DNA of 64,000 bases from Pseudopithomyces maydicus (lineage: Eukaryota > Ascomycota > Dothideomycetes > Pleosporales > Didymosphaeriaceae), in assembly GCA_026873275.1 (NCBI GenBank), contig JANTUC010000001.1, positions 2,418,001-2,482,000 of the forward strand, in the 5' to 3' direction. Below, piece after piece: positions 56,147-64,000 of this stretch (positions are counted from its first letter, which is position 1; each line of letters starts with the position of its first letter). The notes under the pieces are model-generated. The model saw only the letters and a program-made list of their open reading frames with translations, was not told the origin of the DNA and ran no database searches. Made by a program: the position numbers and the translations under genes.

Positions 56147-57014
56147 TTAAACGGTAGCTTTCTTTGTGGTGTGCATTTGGTGATGCTCTACGGGTGCTCC
56201 TCTAACGACACCATGTGGGTTATCAGAAGTAGTTCTCCATGCAGCACCGGAAGAGGACGGTGCACCGGACTTTCTGTGCTTGTTGAGTGATAGTGCAAAC
56301 AGCACCAGGGTGAGAACGACTAATATCCTGGTGTGAAGATCAGTAGCCGTCCACTCAGTCCCAACTGCGATTTACTTGCCATTCTAATGCCCCAATGCCA
56401 GCGGCTGCTGCTACTAAAAGTTGGGATGACATGTCAGTTCAGATGGAAATCTAATTCGATCCACAGGAGTACATACTAATATCACGATGCCTCTTCCTTT
56501 TGTCCTGGAGGCAATCCATATACCTGTTGTCGTAATCATCAAGCCCGCCGAACTGGGAAGTACTATCGTAAGGATCATTGGCAACACTCTGGGAGCATTC
56601 TTCAAAGTCGCTCAGATCAACGCCAATATAGTAGAGCTTGTATGCACCCGCCCAAGATGCGAGGTTTGCCCAACAGGCGAGCCACCACACAGCCTGAAAG
56701 AACGACATGACGAGGTATACCCAGGCATTGAAGAAGGCAGTGACAAATTCAGTCGTGGCCAGATAGTAGGCTTCGGTCAATAGCAGGGCGATGCACTATA
56801 TGATTGTCAGTGTCGCTTATAGGGGTAAATCGCAGAGACAGAGTAAGCTCACACAAAAGATGGCATATCCATTTCCTGCGAAGAAGTCATTGAATGTTGC
56901 ACCGTACGCCGCGAGACCAAGTACAGCGACTGCAACGACGATCTTTGCAATTACGACAAATTTGAACCAAAAAGGAACGTGGGGGATGCGATCTCGAGAT
57001 TGCGTCTCTGTCAT
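56147..57014 (-). CDS. four-helix membrane protein, MARVEL type
   Basis: Exons 57014-56853, 56795-56477, 56413-56380 and 56327-56147 give 231 aa. Hydrophobic helices are FWFKFVVIAKIVVAVAVLGL, a segment around CIALLLTEAYYLATTEF, WVYLVMSFFQAVWWLACW, and IGALEWILVVLTLVLFALSL. The last is formed by joining exons 3 and 4 across a GC-AG intron with the consensus donor GCAAGT. The extracellular loop between helices 3 and 4 is acidic and contains one Cys pair. The tail is polar. Small four-helix MARVEL proteins organise membrane subdomains. I base the assignment on helix spacing and the fungal AAGIGALEW pattern, not on a search. Confidence 0.75.
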
Positions 57015-58448
57015 GATTTCAAGAACGTCAGAGTAGGGAAATGTTGTTATCTGGTCAATTCAATATCTTTTGAGACTAAGATTGATATTTAAATGCCAGT
57101 GGTTGGAGCTTATGTGCAACTTTATAGCCTTCTCTGTGGCTTTCAACGTTGCTCTTGGCCCCTCGCCTGATATATTTTTAAGCCATACCCAATGTCATGT
57201 CCTGTAATTTGTAGAAGTTGGACAATGTTCATTGGCTGAATTGCGCCTACCGCCGGGGGCGTGAACGCCCAATCCGAAATACGGCGCAGTGGTAGGGGGT
57301 GATCGTATCGCAGCGAATAGCATCAGACCAAGCTTTACTTATCACAACAATAAGCGAATGATCGGCAGATCCCCTTCTTCGCAAGTTCTCAGAAAGCGAG
57401 AGGGATACAAAAGTTTCCAGGGGTTATGATACATGTGTAATTATGAGCATAGCCTTCATTTCAAGTACCTTGCATTATGTTAGATGGTATGTGCAGTCAT
57501 GAGCAGGATCGAGATTGTCATATATGATTCTACGCTTTGATACAAGCTTGGTGTAACAAACTTTCCGAAAGCGTTCTATAACAATTAAACAGTGGATCTC
57601 ACCACCGTCATCAATACAATTACATCTATTTTTGGCAGCTAAATAGGCGCTACAAAATAATTCTGTCATTTCCCGGCTCTATTTTGTATGAGTTTGCTGG
57701 GTGGTTCATGCCCGTGAATGTCTGTTCTCTTCATGGACATATCATTCGAATGACTGATATTCTCTTGAACTCAATCGCTCATCCATGCCATATAGTTGGA
57801 TCAGTAAATTACTATTTACTACTCTGCTTACAAAAGTCCCTAGTATCTACCCTGGCCTCATACTATATATGTGACGAGACAGGAAGAAAAATACGTTGGT
57901 GATCGTATGCTACTAGATTGCTTCAAGTCTGCTCCAAAGAATCTATCAGGGTTCTAAAATCTTTTGTCTGAGCACTCACGATCCATCAACGTATGGTACA
58001 TCACCACAACAAATACCATATCTAAGATAAACATGGATACTGCCGAACTCGCAATTGCTCCAGCACGCTGACAACAAATAATCACAAGACATAGCAACAA
58101 GCAAGCAGCCTAAATGATAACAGAGTACTCTATCGTTGATTACGAGAAGAATGCTAAGCGTATGATTAGCCAGCACCGTAAATGTCCAGCTTACACGGAA
58201 CTCCGAATAAAAATCCACAAGGAAATCAGCAACCTCACAAGTTCCATCTTCGACCTCATAAGATACATCCAGCTATGCTATTAGCCCATGAACCTGGAAT
58301 AAAATCGATTTGCTTTTCTATGCAAGTAAATAGACTTCCGCACCCACTCCGCAGAGTGCTTGACCCACCACCTCACACCCCACATTTTTTCTCCTCTGCA
58401 ATCTTGACATTCTCTTCGTTCAACTTCACTCCTCTTTCCACCCCTTCA
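57015..58448. other. intergenic, AT-rich, no gene seen
   Basis: 1.4 kb with frequent stops on both strands and no splice-supported exon. The last roughly 30 bases hold the alternative C-terminal codons of the next gene. Confidence 0.5.
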
Positions 58449-58944
58449 TCATCTCCTCCAACACCACCGTATTGTTCCCCCAGCCTTCAGCCCCCTCAAC
58501 GTCACCTTCGCCGCATTCTGCTCCTGCGCCACGCTCGCCAACCCCCGCATCAAGCTGCTCGCACTCTTCATTTGCTCAGCAATCATCTGGTTCTCTTGGC
58601 GCACATCGATGGACTTTTGCTGGAGACTCGCGACTTCGCATTGTTGTGTGGTGAAGAGCGGGTCGGTGGTAGAGTTTGCAGCGCGGAGAGTGGTTGCAGA
58701 GGTATTGGAGAGGTATTGGAGGGTCTTTAGACTGGTGGAAAAGGTTAGGGATACGGAATAGATAAAAAGGGGAGGAGGAGATGTACGATTTCAGTTCGTC
58801 GGCTTGGTAGGCAAGATTGAGCTTGATGCCAGAGATGAGGAGGGATGTTTGTGTGGAGTCGCAAGTGGTATTTGTGGCACGTGTATCAAGTGTTGGAGCT
58901 GCTAGGGCTGGGCTGATGAGTAGGAATAAAGTGAGTGGATGCAT
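58449..58944 (-). CDS. small secreted protein, probable frame break at C-terminus
   Basis: Exons 58944-58787 and 58731-58449 with a 55-nt GT-AG intron give 146 aa. Residues about 1-15 form a signal peptide (MHPLTLFLLISPALA). The mature part has two cysteines, N-glycosylation sites (NTT, NST), and is largely helical, with QQKSIDVRQENQMIAEQ and KSASSLMRGLASVAQ. That resembles hydrophobic-surface-binding or similar secreted helical proteins, though I cannot assign a family. After LRGLKAGG the frame ends abruptly in TIRWCWRR. One more base in the G5 run (plus-strand C-run 58477-58481) would instead give NNTVVLEEMMKGWKEE, a more natural end with a stop at 58426. Confidence 0.65.
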
Positions 58945-60094
58945 GTTGTTTGTTTGTTTGTGGAATCAGATCTTGAGACAGGACGACTATCACATAGGTG
59001 GATATTATTGAGCTGACAGACAATGAAGCTGGGAAGCCAAGTGTATTTACTTTGTACGCGTACAAGTACAAGAGGATAAGCTTCGCGAAGCTCAAACTGC
59101 AAGGCGATTCATCAAACAAGCTTTGCTTTAGAAACATCTGCTCCAGACGCGGAGCTGCATGTACTGCATTCCGAGCCACGGATGCAGGGACGTAACGATG
59201 TTTCAGGGAACTTTCTCGTGCACGCAAATCGCGCGTCAAGTGGGGCTAGTCTGTCATCTTGCGCACCGGTGTACTGAGTGGCTGCATAGCGTTGATAGAA
59301 ACACTGCTGAAACATGAATATGAAAAGTACATAAGAGCTAGCAATATCAGTAAAGCAGTGGCCAGGGTACCAGTCATGTAGTAAAGGACAGTTAATGAAT
59401 TGTTGCATATAACTTTCAACGAAAATGACGATGCGCTGATGCTCTGAATATGGATGGGTGCAGCTCACACGGATACGATCCCGTCATGTAGTCACAATCG
59501 GCCCGATTATGTAGGAACCCGAAGTTGGTGACAGTAACCAGTACAATTTGTGATTTACATAGTTTTTATATGAAAATTCAAGATAGACGCATGGCTTTAT
59601 CAATGGCTAGCTCATTTTTAATCTTATAGGTGGTATTCTGCATGAGACGCTTCTTTACTCACGACTGCAAGGGTTGGGGCCGAAAGCTTTTAGAGCAAGG
59701 ATTCAAACTTGTGCTACGTTGTGGTCGTATCACTCGCTTTAGCCGTAGTATATCCAAATGCATACGCAAGGGACCTGTCTTCGGCCTCTCCCGCTGACGC
59801 TGAACTAATGATAGCGGTTACACGAGGAGACATTTTAACAAGGGTGAGCTTTGCTTGTAGGATAGTTTCATGTCGAGGCGATGGGAGATTGAATTATACC
59901 CGGGTAATAAAATTGGCACCGAAAAAAGCAACCACATACCCAAATTTTATTTAAGACTATCGTGCCGGTATGAAACCTCCCAAATTCCATCATATCGTAA
60001 CAACAAAACCCCTACTTGTACAGTTTCGGGCACAGCAATGTGATACATATTATCCTCAATCCAACCGTGCCGATGGACTTGTTACTGCCGTAAA
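58945..60094. other. intergenic, no gene seen
   Basis: 1.15 kb. A hydrophobic frame at 59711 looks like a signal peptide but has no ATG in frame. Nothing else is supported. Confidence 0.5.
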
Positions 60095-61341
60095 TCAAAC
60101 CCGATATGGATACATGTACTTCACCACAGCTATATCACCTGCGCTAGGAACCCGGTTCGTCTGCACTGCAGCCATCAAGTTGGGATTCGTAGTGTCCCTG
60201 AACACGAGCACACACTTCTCTGGATTCTGCGGACATTCGTTCGGATCTCCGACCACATAATGCGCACAGATTGAACTGGAGTAATGCATGATGGAATCAC
60301 GATCATATGCACCCCAAGCAGCAGGATCCACGTGAGGCCGGCCTCCTGCTCCTTTCATGAAGCTCTTAGCCGAGAAACCGTATTTATTGGCGAAGATCCA
60401 TTGCTCGCAGAGCTTTGTTTCGATTTCTTCGTCAGTGTCTCCTGAGTCTTGTTCGTCACGATCTCTTTTGGCAGCCTCAAAACAAGCTTGGAAGTCTACG
60501 AGGTTGCGGCAATGGAATACCACATGGTTGTCCCCTGTCTTTTCAGCACGCGATCGATCGGTATTCGAAAGATACATACGGTCTATTCGTTGGTGCTCGT
60601 GAAGGAGCCCGAGAACTAGCTGAAATCAGTCGTTACCTCGATGAGATGACTAAACGACTGCCTACCATGACCCAACTAGTATGATTAGAAAACTGCACAG
60701 GCCTTGTGACGGATTGCTTACCTCATGCACCCACCTCCAAAGGATGTCGATATTAGGACTCACCGGGGTAAGATTGATGAAATGGCGTTGAGGTGGAAAG
60801 TTGTTCAGGAGAGCCTCGGAATCTGACACGTACCCAATTGTGGCAGAATTGACTTTACCACTTGGATTCTCATATACAGCTAGAACGTCGTTCTCAACTT
60901 CAGGGTTCCAGGTGCATGGATTGTGGTCCTGGGACGTGTCCCATTCGGAGCAACACACCGTGTCTTCGCCCTCCGGGGTACGAACCTCTTTGAAAACGAG
61001 ATTGTGGCCTGTCTGAACGGACGCAGGACCGCCGAGGGCATCCATCCAAACATCGATTGCGCGGAGAAAATCACGCTCAAGCTTCTCTTTGGCCTCTAGA
61101 GTCGTAAAGCAGAATCGGACGACGTTGCGGCCTCCAGGGGGCTGCACAGGGAGTCATGTTCACATGTTGCACAAAGTACACTACCAAGAGTACTCACCGT
61201 GGTGGTAACAATTGGCCACACTGTTCTAGAGTCGTCTACGTGCCCGGCATTTTCACTTTGCCAATCCGCCGAGGAATTGAAAACAACCAGACCAGCAAAT
61301 GTCTGTGCCAACATGAACAGGATGAGGAGGATAATTTTCAT
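60095..61341 (-). CDS. secreted astacin-like zinc metalloprotease (M12A)
   Basis: Exons 61341-61198, 61141-60722, 60675-60666 and 60615-60095 (introns of 56, 46 and 50 nt) give 364 aa. Residues about 1-17 are a signal peptide (MKIILLILFMLAQTFAG). The zinc-binding motif HELGHVLGLLHEH at 187-199 is complete only when three exons are joined; the third is a 10-nt micro-exon carrying Leu-Gly-His. The Met-turn SIMHY follows at about 299-303. Together these define the astacin branch of metzincins. Six or more cysteines fit an extracellular enzyme. There is no propeptide Asp switch that I can point to. Fungal astacin-type proteases are little studied; extracellular protein degradation or an effector role are possible. 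Confidence 0.85.
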
Positions 61342-61794
61342 GGTGAAGTGAGTATGTGAAGGGGTGTGGGTGGTCTTTCCGTGCCAAGGTAGGGATGATT
61401 TCTCGTGAGAGCTAAAGAGTGAGATTGTCTGTAAGAGCCAAAGAGCAAGATGGAGGTTGGCATGTCGACGTGGCATCATGACCACCCGCGCCTGGCCATG
61501 GGCATGGGCATGTGGCCAATCTCGTGAATACTCGAGCTCCTTGAGCCCCTCGAGCAGCCGTGTTGTACCGAAGGAAAGCGCCGCAAGTCGAACAGGGAAA
61601 GCGCGGCACCGACCAAGCAGAGACGTCCGTGGAGTGTGATCATGACCCTGACTATCCCATATCTGTATGGGGCAAAGCTAGCGAACAGGCCTGCAGCTGT
61701 ACGAAGAGAATTGGTGGTATACAATGTCTATATGCCATACATGTACAAGTGACAACTCCCCCTTTCCCTGATATCATACAACACTAAGCCTTAT
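61342..61794. other. intergenic promoter region
   Basis: Upstream of the astacin gene and downstream of the mS51 gene. No exon is supported. Confidence 0.6.
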
Positions 61795-63546
61795 TCATCT
61801 CCTCTTCTTTTCGTTCCCACCTCTTGTCGCCCCCTCTACTCCTGCTCTCGTTGCGTTTGTGCTCTGTGCTCCGGCTCTCGGCGTGTTGGCAGACGATGCC
61901 GCAGGTTCGGTGCTTGCGGCAAAAGTCTTTGCATTAGAATCCGAAACAAACTGCATCATTCGCTGCGCCTGTGAACTCTGCTCGTCGAGCTCTGTACCAC
62001 TCCGACCCATCTGGGACAGCTTTGTCAGCAAGTCGGACGGGCTTTCCTCCTTAGCCGCAGCTGACCGCTCCGGTGGCCGATCTTCCAGCGCGCCATTGGC
62101 TACCTGAACCTCTGCACCGACGGAGCGGTTCAGCTTGATGTGAATGCGGCCATCGTTGGTGACGGAGCCGTAGCGTGGTAAGACGTTGATCTTTGCACCT
62201 CCCTCAGTGCGGATATCGATGTCGTATGCAGGATCGCGAGCGAGTTGGTGCTGGGCATACCGTTCCGAAATGCCCTGGTGATCGTCGACCGTGACGAAGC
62301 CCGCAACACCAAGTTTGGCAGCCTTTTCCCTGGCTGCCAAGCGCGACTCAACGACACGAGCCTTCACCGGTGCATGCTCGCTTTGAGGACCGAGCACAGG
62401 ATGGTTCGCCAAGTAGGCATTGGTGCGAAGGTAGCCCAGTCCAGCCGAAGGATGGGTGGAAAGAGGTGCAACGTCGTCATCGAAGCGGTACTTTGTGAGT
62501 TCTCCCGGGTTGGCCTCTTGCGAGTAGGTGAGATCTTTGAGCTTGATGGACGGAATGCGAAGGAAAGGTACAATGAGGCGCTGAACTAAGGTGGATTGGA
62601 GAGGGTTGACGGCAGCTTCACTGCGGAGCTTGTTGATGTGTGCGTCGATTTGGTCTTCGGAGATGTTGGACCACTCTTTGTGTTTCTCAGCTAGATAATC
62701 TTCGCTTTCCTGCTTTTTGAGGTGCAACTCAAGCTCTGCCTCGTTATCAGGCATGTCCTTGTTCTTGTCGGCACTCGCCCGGGCCTTGTATATCTCCGTC
62801 TTGACATAATGACGGAGGTACTCATTGAACTCTTTCTTCCGGGAGGATAATTCTTTCGTGATGTACTTGGTGAACTCGTCGGCGCTCATCCCGGGTACCC
62901 ATGGGCCTTCGTGCTTCCAGCGGCGAGCGTTGTGGCGAGCCACGCGAGCCTTGTCGTCGTCCTTGGGCGGCACGTAGGGAGTCCAGACATGATCGGATGG
63001 GGATGCCTTCTTCTTGTCGACATTGTTCAAGGCGCTTTCCTTTATAGATTGAAGAAGCTTGCCAGCCTCGTCCAGCCCCCGGTCCACCTCGTACGAAGTC
63101 ACGTCGGACCAACGCTCAAATGCACCTGCAACCGACGTTCCCGCTATCTGGTCCCGCATGGCAGCCATACCCCTGAGCATGGGTATCGAGAGCTCCTCGA
63201 ACTTCTGTCGTGTCCGTACATGGTCTGCCGCCGAGTCGAAATCGGTGATGTGTTCGATGGTGTCCAGCTGCTTCACCTTGACCACGGGGCTGCTTGTCTG
63301 CACCAGGCGTGATCGCGACGGCAAGGGTCTCTTCAGACCCCAATCGCCACGTGCCAAAGACTTTGGCGTAGTCGCAATGGCCTGATGCGTGGGATAAGGG
63401 AGCGTTGCCGTGTCGGAAGCTTTGGTGGTGCCGGCGGCGAAGGCATCGCCAACCTGGGGTCGTGGGAGGGGGTTTGGGAGGGAAAACAGGCGCGAATTGC
63501 GCAGCAGATTAGCTGTAGGCGACAGACTCTGCCGTCGGAGGGCCAT
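61795..63546 (-). CDS. MRP51: mitochondrial small-subunit ribosomal protein mS51 (MRP51)
   Basis: A single exon of 583 aa from the ATG at 63546. I chose this start because MALRRQSLSPTANLLRNSRL begins the family's conserved N-terminus and works as a mitochondrial presequence; the frame stays open upstream to 63801 without conservation. Conserved blocks are LFSLPNPLPRP, TLPYPTHQAIATTPKSLARG, DWGLKRPLPSRS and VKQLDTIEHITDFDSAADHV (about residues 20-115). A charged middle with a possible coiled coil and a basic low-complexity tail follow. mS51 is a fungal-specific protein of the mitoribosome small subunit, linked in yeast to translation of COX1 and COX2 mRNAs. Confidence 0.9.
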   Translation of the reverse strand: MALRRQSLSPTANLLRNSRLFSLPNPLPRPQVGDAFAAGTTKASDTATLPYPTHQAIATTPKSLARGDWGLKRPLPSRSRLVQTSSPVVKVKQLDTIEHITDFDSAADHVRTRQKFEELSIPMLRGMAAMRDQIAGTSVAGAFERWSDVTSYEVDRGLDEAGKLLQSIKESALNNVDKKKASPSDHVWTPYVPPKDDDKARVARHNARRWKHEGPWVPGMSADEFTKYITKELSSRKKEFNEYLRHYVKTEIYKARASADKNKDMPDNEAELELHLKKQESEDYLAEKHKEWSNISEDQIDAHINKLRSEAAVNPLQSTLVQRLIVPFLRIPSIKLKDLTYSQEANPGELTKYRFDDDVAPLSTHPSAGLGYLRTNAYLANHPVLGPQSEHAPVKARVVESRLAAREKAAKLGVAGFVTVDDHQGISERYAQHQLARDPAYDIDIRTEGGAKINVLPRYGSVTNDGRIHIKLNRSVGAEVQVANGALEDRPPERSAAAKEESPSDLLTKLSQMGRSGTELDEQSSQAQRMMQFVSDSNAKTFAASTEPAASSANTPRAGAQSTNATRAGVEGATRGGNEKKRR

Positions 63547-64000
63547 GGCGATGCGACAGCCGCGGACGGGGCAGCAATGGCGGCTGAAGTGTGCACTGAG
63601 ACGGGCGCTCGTCGCGATACAAAGTTCGAGCATCACCTCCGCGGCGAAACGTCTTGCCGGCTTGGCGTGCATCGACATGGGCCGGGGTCTCGCTATCCAG
63701 CCCTGGAGCACCCGTGGACGGACCCTTGGAGTGGACAGCATCATGTCACATGAGATTGATTTGATTCGAGTATGTCTAGCTATTGAGTACATGTCGACCA
63801 TGCGTGGTCGTGGTCCTTCAGCATGCTATTGCAGCCGGCATCTTGTTCTACGTCCCCCTGGCGCTGAGTCTGCTGTTCGAGACCCTTCCGCTATCGCATC
63901 ACTACTGTTCGAAGCTGGCGGCGGTGCTTCCGGCCCCCGGGGCACGTCGCATCACGCTCATGCTGGCACCCCGCCGCTGCATGTCATTGCATGACCTTCG
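63547..64000. other. window edge, promoter of mS51
   Basis: A plus-strand open frame covers this stretch but runs antisense to the mS51 5' end and has no conserved block. No gene start is supported before the window ends. Confidence 0.5.

Noticed and set aside
59640..59720. tRNA-like T-loop sequence (GGATTCAAAC)
   Set aside because: No matching acceptor, D or anticodon stems could be drawn around it.
59711..59850. Signal-peptide-like hydrophobic frame on the plus strand
   Set aside because: It begins at a TTG codon, has an upstream stop and no in-frame ATG, and leads to no downstream domain.
1..64000. CRISPR arrays, insertion sequences, bacterial-type operons
   Set aside because: No direct-repeat and spacer pattern or transposase frame was seen, and the genes are plainly eukaryotic with spliceosomal introns.

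Overview
The window reads as nuclear DNA of a filamentous ascomycete (Pezizomycotina), most likely a dothideomycete. The reasons are many short GT-AG introns of about 43-190 nt, a mitoribosomal protein mS51 of the fungal type, a GH55 exo-beta-1,3-glucanase, a UstYa/DUF3328 protein, a RCR-like PPxY membrane protein, and the TACCTA-type intergenic repeats common in that class. The class is inferred from gene families, not from a search. No operons, CRISPR arrays, insertion sequences or convincing tRNA genes are present.

Layout, with exon models built by joining reading frames at splice sites. 0.7-6.6 kb: a DUF8004-type protein (-) and a seven-exon PLP aminotransferase (+). 8.3-14.9 kb: GH55 glucanase (+), Pus7/TruD pseudouridine synthase (+), GNAT acetyltransferase (+). 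15-18.8 kb: a small Cys-rich ORF (-), an unexplained multi-stem element, a decayed 5S-like sequence, and an OSGIN-type flavoprotein (-). 19.3-27.1 kb: VHS-GAT sorting adaptor (-), APP1-type phosphatidate phosphatase (+), a short basic protein with a frame break (-), and a secreted-N-terminus cytochrome b561 membrane protein (+). 29-37.5 kb: Q-rich coiled-coil protein (+), WDR8/WRAP73 WD40 protein with a frame break (+), two short conserved hypotheticals, and a J-domain protein (-). 38.4-43.4 kb: UstYa-like oxidase (+) convergent with an aldo-keto reductase (-), then GH43 (+). 44-51.6 kb: CCCH zinc-finger protein (+), a coiled-coil protein with two internal repeat arrays (-), and a conserved hypothetical (-). 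54-61.3 kb: RCR-like protein (+), secreted MBL hydrolase (+), MARVEL-type membrane protein (-), small secreted protein (-), astacin-type metalloprotease (-). 61.8-63.5 kb: mS51 (-).

Most genes are housekeeping. The accessory half (38-61 kb) is gene-poor and rich in secreted or secondary-metabolism-like proteins. Three signals deserve attention. First, four otherwise intact genes each lose frame by exactly one missing base in or beside a short homopolymer, which points to assembly error. Second, GC-AG introns appear in at least two and probably four genes. Third, a 188-bp element at 16268-16455 has complementary ends, internal hairpins and an oligo-T exit on the minus strand, and could be an uncatalogued structured RNA or a small transposon. 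The UstYa-AKR pair could belong to a small ribosomal-peptide pathway, but I found no precursor peptide in the window.
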